Below are positions 1-7,211 of a DNA stretch of 64,000 nt, in pieces; positions within the stretch are counted from its first letter, which is position 1, and each line of letters opens with the position of its first letter. The notes beneath the pieces are model-generated. The model did no database searches, had not been told where the DNA came from, and saw only the letters and a program-made list of their open reading frames with translations. This stretch comes from a virus: the IMG/VR virus record IMGVR_UViG_3300049259_000288, positions 1 to 64,000 of that record; one strand, written 5' to 3'. The translations under genes and the position numbers were made by a program.

Positions 1-89
1 CACAGAACCTCGGGCAGCGGTTCCGCCGCTGTCGGCGGCTCGGAGATCAACTCTCCGAAGTGGCTGCATCCCGCCCGGCGGTCAGCCAC
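1..89 (-). CDS. Partial hypothetical protein running off the left edge
   Basis: Only the first 29 codons are visible, beginning VADRRAGCSHFGELIS; the gene continues beyond base 1. Its GTG start lies inside the last codons of the preceding gene (CGTGGCTGA), the coupled-start arrangement used throughout this minus-strand operon. Too little is present to assign a family. Confidence 0.6.
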   Translation of the reverse strand, partial: MADRRAGCSHFGELISEPPTAAEPLPEVL

Positions 90-303
90 GGTTCCTCGCC
101 TCTCGTGCCCGCCGGTGCAGGTCACGCATCCGCTCGTTGTCGGCGTCCCGCTTGGCTCGCTGCTCAGACGACTTCCACCATGTCGAATCCGTGCCGTGCT
201 CGGGACAGTCGGGGTTCCAGTTGCGCTGCTCGGTCACCGTCATCCCGACACGGATGCGTCCGCATCGGCAAGCGTCGTCTGCCGCCCCTCGGTCATTCGT
301 CAT
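82..303 (-). CDS. Small hypothetical protein, 73 aa, charged C-terminus
   Basis: Starts ATG overlapping the stop of the upstream gene (GATGACGA). The N-terminal half has cysteines in CRCG and NPDCPEHG contexts; the second half (about residues 40-73) is a highly charged Arg/Glu-rich helix with REARNRG at the end. The WNPDCPEHG..S.WW pattern recalls a small protein of unknown role seen in many actinobacteriophages; that resemblance is from memory, not a search. Confidence 0.75.
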   Translation of the reverse strand: MTNDRGAADDACRCGRIRVGMTVTEQRNWNPDCPEHGTDSTWWKSSEQRAKRDADNERMRDLHRRAREARNRG

Positions 304-460
304 CGGGAACCTCCTCCCAACCGCTGACCCGTCGCATGACGACGTGGTCGAGCGGGTGCTTCGCCATCCGACGAGCGGCGTCCAAGTCGGCGTAGATGCG
401 GACGTGATTCGGGCCGTACTTCACGCCGTACTCGATGCGGTCGTCTGCCGCCCTAGCCAC
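293..460 (-). CDS. Small hypothetical protein, 55 aa
   Basis: GTG start at 460 overlaps the TAG stop of the upstream gene (CGTGGCTAG), and the stop overlaps the next start, so the gene is locked into the operon. A longer reading frame to 514 exists, but its extra N-terminus would cover coding sequence of the upstream gene. The product begins VARAADDRIEYGVKYGPNHV and ends GWEEVPDDE. No family recognised. Confidence 0.7.
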   Translation of the reverse strand: MARAADDRIEYGVKYGPNHVRIYADLDAARRMAKHPLDHVVMRRVSGWEEVPDDE

Positions 461-713
461 GGAGCAGCCGTTCGGTGAGCAGCGACAGCAGTTCCTCGAT
501 GCCAAAGCCACCACGCTCGTGCAGGCGCTTGAACGACTGGCTCGTGCCGTACTGCGCGGCGTACTCGACGTAGGCCGCTTCGGCGACCTCGCGCCGCACG
601 CCGGTGTACTCGGTGCCCATCGTTCGACGCGACACCTGCACCGGCACGAAGCCTTCCGGCAGCGGTCGCTTGTCGGTCAGAGCCGGACCCATCAGTCGGT
701 GGGTATCAGCCAT
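453..713 (-). CDS. Hypothetical protein, 86 aa
   Basis: ATG start preceded by a purine-rich ribosome site (GAGAGGGGA). Mixed alpha/beta composition with a helical C-terminal half (SFKRLHERGGFGIEELLSL). It opens the downstream part of the small-gene operon; a 39-base gap separates it from the gene upstream. Function unknown. Confidence 0.75.
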   Translation of the reverse strand: MADTHRLMGPALTDKRPLPEGFVPVQVSRRTMGTEYTGVRREVAEAAYVEYAAQYGTSQSFKRLHERGGFGIEELLSLLTERLLRG

Positions 714-752
714 CGTTCGCGTCCCCTCTCGTCGATCTGATTGCCGCCCCGG

Positions 753-980
753 TCATCGGAGGTCGCCCTTCATCGCTTCGGCGAACGCTGCGAGCCTTCG
801 GAGTGGTGCCGCCGCGGCTTCGGCGAGCTGCTGGTGCCAGTCGGCGTGACGACGACGAGCGTCGAGCGCGACAGCCGAACCGCACACACCGCACGACACC
901 ATCACGTCGTCGATCGGGTCGTATCGGGGATCGAGAAGGCCACCCACGTACTCGTCCTCACCCGCCCGCGGTCCGGTCAT
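753..980 (-). CDS. Small protein with a C2H2-like zinc-binding motif, 75 aa
   Basis: ATG overlaps the upstream stop (CGATGACC). Residues about 30-45 read CGVCGSAVALDARRRHADWH, a C-x2-C...H-x3-H arrangement that could bind one zinc ion. Small proteins with a CxxC...HxxWH core are common in actinobacteriophages, usually without a known role. The C-terminus is an Ala/Leu-rich helix. A DNA-, RNA- or protein-binding role is possible but not shown by the sequence. Confidence 0.72.
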   Translation of the reverse strand: MTGPRAGEDEYVGGLLDPRYDPIDDVMVSCGVCGSAVALDARRRHADWHQQLAEAAAAPLRRLAAFAEAMKGDLR

Positions 981-1201
981 CGCTTCTCCACCCACATCGG
1001 CGGTGCCGTTGCCGACGCGTTGTTCGTCGCCGGCCCGGTCCATCGCACGCGCTCCATCCCCATCGCCTCCATGCGCTGCTCGACGGGGAGCGAACGGAGC
1101 GCGTCGAGCACCTTGCGAGCGGTCGGATAGCGGTAGTCCATCCCGCCATCTAGAGCGGCGGCGACGGCGTCCTCGGCGGCGGTCATCCCCGCCCGGCTCA
1201 T
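977..1201 (-). CDS. Hypothetical protein, 74 aa, related to the 2420-2668 product
   Basis: ATG start overlaps the stop of the upstream gene (CCATGAGCC). The central segment LPVEQRMEAMGMERVRWT closely matches LPVDERMKVMGMERVFPT in the product of 2420-2668 in the same operon, so the two genes are probably paralogues descended from a duplication. The rest diverges. Function unknown. Confidence 0.75.
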   Translation of the reverse strand: MSRAGMTAAEDAVAAALDGGMDYRYPTARKVLDALRSLPVEQRMEAMGMERVRWTGPATNNASATAPPMWVEKR

Positions 1202-1443
1202 GGGCGCTCCATCTGCATCGTCTCGTAGTCGCCGTCGTCGAGGTCACCAGCGATCCACCGCTCGTAGCGAGCCAACGAAGCGCACCCACGCGACGACCCG
1301 CACGGATGCGGTCCTTGCAGGTGGTCGCGGAGCGCGAGGGCGAGCAGGTTCGCCACGGAGGCAACCTCGTCACGGTCGTTCTGCGCGGCCTCTAGTGCGT
1401 CCATGAGGCGCTGTTCCTTCGGTGTCATCTCCGCCCCGCCCAT
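1198..1443 (-). CDS. Hypothetical protein, 81 aa
   Basis: Start taken as the ATG in TGATGGGC that overlaps the upstream stop; a second in-frame ATG five codons later (MTPKEQRL, at 1428) is an equally possible start. The product is mostly helical with LALALRDHLQGPHPC in the middle and two cysteines (PCGSSRGC). Similar short proteins with a C-x5-C near a helix occur in other actinophages; no function is known to me. Confidence 0.68.
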   Translation of the reverse strand: MGGAEMTPKEQRLMDALEAAQNDRDEVASVANLLALALRDHLQGPHPCGSSRGCASLARYERWIAGDLDDGDYETMQMERP

Positions 1444-1700
1444 CAGAGGCCCCGAACGAACATGACCGGGCGGAACTGGCGCAGGTGCAGCCACGCTGCC
1501 TTCCACTGGCCCCGACGGGCGTCGCCGACCGCCCAACGGAGCGGCATCAGTCGCCACCGCATCTCGGCCCAGCGGTTCCACAACGGCTTGTTGCAGGACG
1601 AGCAGCGGGTGTCCTCGCCTCGCCACTGCTCGGTGAACGTGCGGTACTTCGGGTCGAGATAGCCGGGGTCTGTCGGCTTCGTTCGGAAGTCGGCCATCAC
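1443..1700 (-). CDS. Small basic protein with one CxxC pair, 85 aa
   Basis: Starts GTG-ATG after a GAGAGGAC ribosome site, so either codon 1 or 2 may initiate. A single CSSCNKPLW motif lies near the middle, followed by a Trp/Arg-rich helix (EMRWRLMPLRWAVGDARRG). The Trp-rich basic C-terminus suggests nucleic-acid or membrane contact, but this is inference. No family recognised. Confidence 0.72.
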   Translation of the reverse strand: MMADFRTKPTDPGYLDPKYRTFTEQWRGEDTRCSSCNKPLWNRWAEMRWRLMPLRWAVGDARRGQWKAAWLHLRQFRPVMFVRGL

Positions 1701-1736
1701 TTCGCGTCCTCTCGTAGTGCGTTGATTCCCGCCCGC

Positions 1737-1955
1737 TCACTCGACACGGCGTGCCTCCTCGATGCCAGGACGAAGCACGTCCTCGGGGGCGCCTACGCAG
1801 GCGATCTCGCCGCCGTCGCGCAAGCGGACGACGGTGTGGTGGCCGAGCTTGCGCGTGTGCTCGGCCTTAACCAGCACCACCTCGGTCAACGGGAACATGC
1901 GCACTCTCCCCGTCCGTGCTCCTCGCACCGACAGCCAGATGCGCGTGTCTCTCAT
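1737..1955 (-). CDS. Small beta-rich protein, 72 aa
   Basis: Begins MRDTRIWLSVRG. An alternative GTG start at 1988 would overlap the upstream gene more. The sequence alternates hydrophobic and polar residues (MFPLTEVVLVKAEHTRKL; TVVRLRDGGEIACVG), like a small SH3-like or OB-like barrel. Small beta proteins with a GG-I-x-C-V pattern occur in many actinophages; role unknown. Confidence 0.7.
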   Translation of the reverse strand: MRDTRIWLSVRGARTGRVRMFPLTEVVLVKAEHTRKLGHHTVVRLRDGGEIACVGAPEDVLRPGIEEARRVE

Positions 1956-1972
1956 CGGTCCGTCAGCCGCCC

Positions 1973-2212
1973 TCAGTTCGTCGGCCACAGCACCACGCAG
2001 ACCTCTCCGCCGACACCGACGTCGCCGCTCCACGTCGTCTCGGGCTCGTAGTCGGATAGCTCAGCCTCGGCGAGCGGCGAGAAGCCGTTGCCCTCGGCGT
2101 CCTTCGACAGCACGACGAGCACGTCGTCGCGCAGTCCGTCGAGATGCCGACGCAGTTCTCCCACGCGCAGGTATCCGTCCGCGCCGCACTGGCTGCTTCT
2201 CTGCCCCGTCAT
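1973..2212 (-). CDS. Conserved small actinophage protein, 79 aa
   Basis: ATG overlaps the upstream stop (GCATGACGG). The core LRVGELRRHLDGLRDDVLVV followed by LSKDAEGNGFSPLAEAE matches a pattern I know from many actinobacteriophage small proteins (VGELR..L..L.DD..VVL..DAEGN.FSPL), always of unknown function. The N-terminal 14 residues precede the conserved part and may be dispensable. Confidence 0.78.
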   Translation of the reverse strand: MTGQRSSQCGADGYLRVGELRRHLDGLRDDVLVVLSKDAEGNGFSPLAEAELSDYEPETTWSGDVGVGGEVCVVLWPTN

Positions 2213-2427
2213 GCTTCATCCGCGATGTCGTCGAAGGCGTAGGCCAACACCTCGAGCTCGATCTCGCTCCGCGATGCGTCGAACCGCGCCGCCACCTCGG
2301 GCTTCGAGATGTTCTCGGGCTTTGAGCACACCCGGAGTGCCAACAGGGCGTCGTGAAGGGCCTGGCCCGAGATCGAGATGGTGAACTGGCGATCTCGCAT
2401 ATCCATTGGGATTTGGAGCTCAGGCAC
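2209..2427 (-). CDS. Hypothetical protein, 72 aa
   Basis: GTG start overlaps the end of the upstream gene (TGTGCCTGA). Short beta strand (QFTISISGQALHDALL), then a helical acidic C-terminal half (EIELEVLAYAFDDIADEA). No recognised family. Confidence 0.7.
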   Translation of the reverse strand: MPELQIPMDMRDRQFTISISGQALHDALLALRVCSKPENISKPEVAARFDASRSEIELEVLAYAFDDIADEA

Positions 2428-2668
2428 AGCGCACCTCCTGGTAGGTCGGTGGAACGATGGTGTCGAAGTCGGTTGGGAACACGCGCTCCATACCCATGAC
2501 CTTCATGCGCTCGTCGACGGGCAAGTCCGTGAGAAGCCACGACAGCACCCACCAGGCGGCCTCCTTCGGCCCGTAGTCCACGACACCGTCACCGTCAGCG
2601 TCGAGCTTCGACGCGAGCCAGTTCCTCACGTCGGTCTGGGTGTCGTGGACTGCTGGGTCGAAAGCCAC
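2420..2668 (-). CDS. Hypothetical protein, 82 aa, related to the 977-1201 product
   Basis: ATG start two bases from the end of the LemA-like gene. Residues about 45-63 (LPVDERMKVMGMERVFPT) match the product of 977-1201, and both end in a short tail after a conserved Pro-Pro. A DADGDGVVD stretch near residue 25 looks like a calcium-loop-style acidic turn, though one copy alone proves nothing. Probably the older copy of a duplicated gene. Confidence 0.72.
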   Translation of the reverse strand: MAFDPAVHDTQTDVRNWLASKLDADGDGVVDYGPKEAAWWVLSWLLTDLPVDERMKVMGMERVFPTDFDTIVPPTYQEVRCA

Positions 2669-2670
2669 GG

Positions 2671-3363
2671 CTATCGCCCGGTCGTCGAGGTGGAGCCGAA
2701 CGGGTCCTCAGGCGCTACCTCGTGCGTCGTCTGTGCTTCCTTCGCCTCGCGCACGAGCACGACGGTGCTCATCTGATCAAGCGCAGCCTGACCGTGCAGG
2801 ATGGTGTCGCCCTTCGCGGCCTTGAGGTTGTTGTTCGGGAAGCCGCCGCCGAAGGTGCGGACGGTGAAGCTGCCGGTCCGCCACTTCTCGAAGTCGGCGA
2901 TCATGCGTTGCAGCTTCGTCTGGATGTCGCGGTAGTCGGTGCGGCAGCCGTTGACGACGGTGAGCACCTTGTCGAAGCCCGAGCCGATGGCGGAGAGGTC
3001 GGGATACGCCTCCTTGATCGCGGAGAAGAGCTGGCCACCGCCGACCTGGGCAGACGAGCCCTTGTCGTAGCGGCCCTTGACCGCATCGGTGAGCACCTGG
3101 TCGAGCGCAGCGGTCTGGCCCTTGACGACGCCGGCGGACTCACGGATGCGGACGATGCAGTCGCTCAGGTAGTTCGAGTTGTCGTTGTACTGCGCGTTGA
3201 GGTCCTGCTCCTTCTGGTTGCCCTTGTTCGTCACGCCGTTCTTGGTGGCGAACGTGATGATCAACAGCAGCACGATGACACCCGCGATGACAGCGGGGAT
3301 CACCCAGCGGGGCAGGTTCGACAGCGGGGACTTGGACGTGGTCGTGTCGTTGGTGTCGGTCAT
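2671..3363 (-). CDS. LemA-like membrane-anchored protein
   Basis: 230 aa. A polar N-terminal tail is followed by one transmembrane helix (about residues 19-41, VIPAVIAGVIVLLLIITFA) and a helical domain. The segments LNAQYNDN, VLTDAVKGRYD, LFSAIKEAYPDLSAI and FPNNNL match the LemA pattern (YN..., VKG, EAYPDL, FPSN). Bacterial LemA proteins are membrane-anchored helical bundles of unclear function, often encoded beside TPM-domain proteins, and here the next gene downstream is TPM-like. Related LemA-like proteins are known in some actinophages. The start is supported by GGAAAGGCC upstream of ATG. I am fairly sure of the family, not of the role. Confidence 0.8.
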   Translation of the reverse strand: MTDTNDTTTSKSPLSNLPRWVIPAVIAGVIVLLLIITFATKNGVTNKGNQKEQDLNAQYNDNSNYLSDCIVRIRESAGVVKGQTAALDQVLTDAVKGRYDKGSSAQVGGGQLFSAIKEAYPDLSAIGSGFDKVLTVVNGCRTDYRDIQTKLQRMIADFEKWRTGSFTVRTFGGGFPNNNLKAAKGDTILHGQAALDQMSTVVLVREAKEAQTTHEVAPEDPFGSTSTTGR

Positions 3364-3372
3364 GGTGGCCTT

Positions 3373-4806
3373 TCAGTAGTAGAGCCGGTTGGAACGGGGA
3401 CGACGTCGGCCGGTGCAGTAGCCGACCGGGTCGCAGAACAGCGCGATCGCCCAAAGGACCGTGGCGACGACGAGGGTGATGAGCACCATCGTGACCTTGG
3501 CGGCGCCAGAGATCGGGAGCGATGACTTGAGGTAGGTGTAGCCGGTGCCGTGGTCGCCCTTGTCCTTGCAGTTCATGCAGGCACGTCGGAACGGGTGATC
3601 GCTGAGCATGATCTTGCCGAGGAGTCCGTCGGGGCTCGCATCGTCGGCGTAGTCCACCTTCTTGCCGCCGCGCGAGACATGCGCGTTGGCCTCGCCGAGA
3701 ATGGTCTTGGCGTCGAGCGGCTTGTGCTCGAGATCGAAGCTGACGGCGGCGATCATCTCGCCGTTGCCTTCGGGCATCCCGGTCTTGGCGCGTGCCCACT
3801 CGATGGTCTTACCGTCGGCCGACGCGCCGAGCACCACCGCGATGCCGTTCTTCGGGAAGCCCCAGCGACCGAGGCGGTGCTGCCAGTACGACACCAGCGC
3901 GTTCATGTAGTCGTCGGGGTTCTGCACGCGCGACGCGGGCACGACGACCATGTGCAGGTCGCCTTGCACGCCGATGCCGAGCGCGGCGTTGAGACGCATG
4001 AGTCGCGCGTTCCACTCGCCCTCGTCGACCGAGACCTTGAGCGCCTGGAACTTCACGGCGAGCATGTCGTAGTCGAGCAGCACGTGTCCGTCGAGGTTGG
4101 CGGTGTGCTTGGGCAGGAGCCCCGCCTTGAGGTAGCGGTCGATGCTGGGGCTGTACTGCTTGTAGAGCTCGCCCTCAGTCGGGAGGATGAAGTTCGTGTA
4201 GGTGTGCAGCATCGTCACCGGATCGCCGATGCCCGTCTTGAGGTGGCTGACCGCTTCGGTCCAACGCGGTGGCTCACCGCGCGGCAGGTCGCCCGGGATG
4301 CCGTGACCATCGCGCCACTCCCGCGGATCGGCGTCGAGGTAGTCGGCGCCGATGAGCAGCTTCCGCCCGAGGTTGTCGTTGAGGAAGTAGTCGGACTCAC
4401 GCGTCGCATACGGGCAGTGGTGGTACTCGGTGTGGTACGTCGAGTAGGTGTAGCGACCCTTCGAGTCGTAATGCCGGTCCTCGACCTGATGCGGGTCGCA
4501 GCGGTACTTGTTCGAGCACTGACCGCCGTCGCGTGTGCAGGCGTGCGTCTCGACCGTTGATGAGATCAGCGAGCCGTTGAAGAACTCGTGGTAGCCGCCA
4601 GCGGTGCGTGCCTGGGCCGCGGCCGGGCCCCACACGATGGTGACGAGAACGGCGACCAGCAGCACCAGCGCGCCGGTGGCGGCCAGCTCGATGTTGGTGA
4701 CCTCGCAGGTCATGCCAGTGGCCGTGGTGATCGGTCGGCGGCGGACGTAGATCGTCGCCACGGCGCCAACGGCGAGCGCGACGAGGATCGTCATGATCGT
4801 GAGCAT
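3373..4806 (-). CDS. TPM-domain-like membrane protein
   Basis: 477 aa. Two N-terminal hydrophobic segments (about 4-20 and 43-63) and one near the C-terminus (about 440-460) flank a large domain presumably outside the membrane. Residues about 290-400 (WGFPKNGIAVVLGASADGKT, EWARAKTGMPEGN) resemble the TPM fold, where a short strand of small residues is followed by a G-x-G turn. The domain is rich in cysteines (HACTRDGGQC, RCDPH, RACMNCKDKGDHG), so disulphides or metal binding are likely. It lies between the LemA-like gene and the ATPase gene, with gaps of 7-9 bases. TPM and LemA proteins are neighbours in bacteria too. The assignment is moderate. Confidence 0.6.
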   Translation of the reverse strand: MLTIMTILVALAVGAVATIYVRRRPITTATGMTCEVTNIELAATGALVLLVAVLVTIVWGPAAAQARTAGGYHEFFNGSLISSTVETHACTRDGGQCSNKYRCDPHQVEDRHYDSKGRYTYSTYHTEYHHCPYATRESDYFLNDNLGRKLLIGADYLDADPREWRDGHGIPGDLPRGEPPRWTEAVSHLKTGIGDPVTMLHTYTNFILPTEGELYKQYSPSIDRYLKAGLLPKHTANLDGHVLLDYDMLAVKFQALKVSVDEGEWNARLMRLNAALGIGVQGDLHMVVVPASRVQNPDDYMNALVSYWQHRLGRWGFPKNGIAVVLGASADGKTIEWARAKTGMPEGNGEMIAAVSFDLEHKPLDAKTILGEANAHVSRGGKKVDYADDASPDGLLGKIMLSDHPFRRACMNCKDKGDHGTGYTYLKSSLPISGAAKVTMVLITLVVATVLWAIALFCDPVGYCTGRRRPRSNRLYY

Positions 4807-4813
4807 GGGTCTC

Positions 4814-6538
4814 CTAGCCGTAGATGAACTGGTCGTCGAGGTGGATCAGGCCGTCCCGTCGCTCGACGAGCCCGAGCTTCACGAGGATGCCGACCGCCGC
4901 GCCAGGCCCGCTCGAGGTGCGGCTCCATCCGGCTTGGTCGGCGAGCTCGTCCTGGGTCATCGGTGCGTGCCCGTAGAGGATCTGCAGCGCGCGTCGTGCC
5001 GCGCCGGCGCTGGGTCCGGTGATCCGGGATCCCCACCACTCGATGAGCTCAGGGCCCGAAGGTGGCTGCGCGCCGGGATCGACACCGGCGACCGCGAGCC
5101 CCTTCTCGGTGGCGATCCACTCGCCCTTGTCGAAGGTGGTGATGTAGCCAGCGTTCCGCAGCTGGCGCACCGCCGGATCCCACGCGCTGCTCGTGGGTGA
5201 CCGGTCAGCAGTCACCGACCACTGCCGCACCGTCATGGGCAGCGGATGGCGCGCCGCCAGCGACTTGAGCAGGTGCTCGGCGTAGGGCGTCAGAGCGGTT
5301 TCCTCGCGATCGCGAGCAATGGAGAACCCGGGCACTCGGATCGGCGGCTGCGATACCGCGCGCTCGCGCTTGACGACGGTCGCCTCGGCTTCGCGCGCCA
5401 GGGCCTTGCGATCAGCGCCGTCCTCGTTGGCCTTGATGGCGAGCGCGTACATCTTCTCGATGCGCTCGCCGAGGTTGTGGCACTCGGCGCGCAGCGCGCC
5501 CATCTCGTTCATGACCGTGACCGGCACCTCGGGGACCATGACCTCGACGGCCACGGACTTCACCGGCTGGCCCTCAAGGAACCGGACCCGCTCCTGTGCT
5601 TCACGCAGCTGGCGCGCCAGGAACTTGGGATCGGTCGCCTCGGCGCGCTCGATGGCGTCGGCCATCGCCTCCTTCACCACGTCGAGGTCGACGTCGGCGA
5701 GCGTCTTGGCCTCCCGCCTCGTCTCGCCGACCTTCGGCGTCCGCGACGAGTCGAACGTGCGGCGGGGCCGGAAGGCGACCTCCTCGAACACGTGGAGGAA
5801 CGACGTCGATGTCACGATCGCCGTGCCGGTGTTCAGATGTGGCAGCCGGCGCGCCGCCTCCTTGCTGCGGTCGGGGTCGTGGACCTCGAACCACGCCTTC
5901 ACCGCGTCGACGTCCTGGGGGCTGCGCACGCGGTGGGCGACGAGCACCTCGGTCTGGGTGCTCACCTCCTTGTTGATGGTCGCCGACCGCTGGGAGATCA
6001 GGGAGCAGCCGATGCCTTCGCCACGCCCGAGCCGCACGAGCTCCTCGACCACGCCGAGCATGGTCGTCTCCTCCTTCTGCGGGCGTTGCGGCGCGAACAG
6101 TGGCGCCTCTTCGAGCACGACGTGGACCGGCGACCGGTCGTTCGCTTCCAGGAGGCGCTCGAGGAAGGCGGTGACGAACCGGCGTCGGTCGGCCTTCGAC
6201 CACCTCTTGATGTCGAGGATCATCGACACCCGCTCGCCGATGGCCAGCTCGGCCATGTACTTGCCGGCGCCGGGCTCAAGCGGCACGTCGCCGCGGGCGC
6301 CGCCGAAGATCGGGATGGGGTAGCCGGTGTCGGTGCCGCTGGCCGAGGAGCGCAGCCCGTACCAGGCGTGCATCGGGTCGAGGATGATGACCTGGGCGCG
6401 CACGTCGAGCATCTCCTCGACGAACACCGAGCAGTCGTGTGTCTTGCCGCTTCCCCGGATGCCCAGCCACCAGAAGGTCTCGGTGACGGCGTCGATCGGG
6501 AGCGTGATCCCGCCGAGATCGAGCCCGCTACGACCCAT
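4814..6538 (-). CDS. HerA/FtsK-type P-loop ATPase with C-terminal winged helix
   Basis: 574 aa. Walker A is G26-I-R-G-S-G-K-T33; Walker B is at about 137-145 (VHVVLEEAP), and a conserved polar strand ISQRSATI lies at about 181-188, an order typical of HerA/DUF87-like ATPases. Residues about 330-400 are helical and probably a coiled coil. The C-terminal 150 residues contain two winged-helix-like segments (VRQLRNAGYITTFDKGEWIA and GWSRTSSGPGAAVGILVKLG). The ATG overlaps the stop of the HU-like gene. HerA-like enzymes translocate DNA or act in defence systems; the large terminase is a separate gene, so packaging is unlikely to be its job. Its link to the two membrane proteins downstream is unknown. 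Confidence 0.82.
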   Translation of the reverse strand: MGRSGLDLGGITLPIDAVTETFWWLGIRGSGKTHDCSVFVEEMLDVRAQVIILDPMHAWYGLRSSASGTDTGYPIPIFGGARGDVPLEPGAGKYMAELAIGERVSMILDIKRWSKADRRRFVTAFLERLLEANDRSPVHVVLEEAPLFAPQRPQKEETTMLGVVEELVRLGRGEGIGCSLISQRSATINKEVSTQTEVLVAHRVRSPQDVDAVKAWFEVHDPDRSKEAARRLPHLNTGTAIVTSTSFLHVFEEVAFRPRRTFDSSRTPKVGETRREAKTLADVDLDVVKEAMADAIERAEATDPKFLARQLREAQERVRFLEGQPVKSVAVEVMVPEVPVTVMNEMGALRAECHNLGERIEKMYALAIKANEDGADRKALAREAEATVVKRERAVSQPPIRVPGFSIARDREETALTPYAEHLLKSLAARHPLPMTVRQWSVTADRSPTSSAWDPAVRQLRNAGYITTFDKGEWIATEKGLAVAGVDPGAQPPSGPELIEWWGSRITGPSAGAARRALQILYGHAPMTQDELADQAGWSRTSSGPGAAVGILVKLGLVERRDGLIHLDDQFIYG

Positions 6539-6836
6539 TGGCGTTGACTCGGTCCTTGAACGGCTGGCTGGCGCGGAACACCGGTCGCCGCTTGGCCTCG
6601 ACGGCCACCTCTTCGCCGGTGTCAGGGCGCCGGCGGACGACCGGCTTCATCTGGCGGGCCTCGAACACGCCGAAGCCACGGAGCACGACCTGGTCGCCCT
6701 CGGAGAGCCGGGCGGCCACCTCATCGAGGAACGCCATGATGATGTCGTCGACGCCTTCCTCGGGGATTCCGAGACGCTCGGCGATGATCTGCACGAGCTC
6801 CATGCGGTACACGACGGTTCGGGCGGCTGTCGCCAT
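6528..6836 (-). CDS. HU/IHF-family DNA-binding protein
   Basis: 102 aa. The sequence shows the HU layout: an N-terminal helical dimerisation part (MELVQIIAERLGIPEEGVDD), then VVLRGFGVFEARQMKPVVRR, where GFGxF is the conserved turn before the DNA-binding arm, and a C-terminal RRPVFRASQPFKDRVN. Phages use HU-like proteins to bend or compact DNA. It is the first gene of the minus-strand operon, divergent from the plus operon across 96 bases, so it may be made early. Confidence 0.9.
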   Translation of the reverse strand: MATAARTVVYRMELVQIIAERLGIPEEGVDDIIMAFLDEVAARLSEGDQVVLRGFGVFEARQMKPVVRRRPDTGEEVAVEAKRRPVFRASQPFKDRVNANGS

Positions 6837-6875
6837 GGATCTCACCTTAGACCGTCCACGTTCCGAAAGGAAGCC

Positions 6876-6904
6876 TCGACAGCCCGACGACGCCACGATA
6901 CTGT
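6876..6904 (+). promoter_or_regulatory. Sigma-A-like promoter for the rightward operon
   Basis: TCGACA (6876-6881) and TACTGT (6899-6904) are separated by exactly 17 bases. The -35 differs from TTGACA at one base, and the -10 keeps TA...T. The first rightward gene starts 28 bases after the -10. The same -10 style (TACAGT) recurs at 58582. Read from sequence only. Confidence 0.6.
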
Positions 6905-6932
6905 CGGGTCGAAGCCGAAGGGAGGGCGAGCC

Positions 6933-7211
6933 GTGCGTGCAGTCGTGATGAAGGGATCGAAGTCGAAGCTGGCCGGAGCCCGGTGCGGGCTGTGCCCTCG
7001 CCCGCTGCTGGCGGGCCAGACCATCCTCTACAAGCACATGGCGAACGACTCCTATGACGAGGACCGCCTCGTGTACCACCGCGACTGCATGGCGGCGCTG
7101 ATCGAACGCGCTCCCCGCGGTGTGCCGGCGACCGATCACAAGGCAGTGGCGACCGACATCCGTCAGCGGATCCTCGAAAGCGGTGACCTGTACGGCCGCG
7201 TAGGTGCCTGA
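6933..7211 (+). CDS. Hypothetical protein with CxxC and a C-terminal GDLYGR motif, 92 aa
   Basis: GTG start after GGGAGGGC; another in-frame start at 6948 (MKGSKSK) is possible. Contains CGLCPRPLLAGQTI and YHRDCM, a C-x2-C...H-x2-C set that could hold a zinc ion; proteins of this kind (CxLCxxPIxxGE...HxxC) are common in actinophages. It ends ESGDLYGRVGA, a tail nearly identical to that of the next gene (ETGDIYGRQRG). Function unknown. Confidence 0.78.
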   Translation: MRAVVMKGSKSKLAGARCGLCPRPLLAGQTILYKHMANDSYDEDRLVYHRDCMAALIERAPRGVPATDHKAVATDIRQRILESGDLYGRVGA

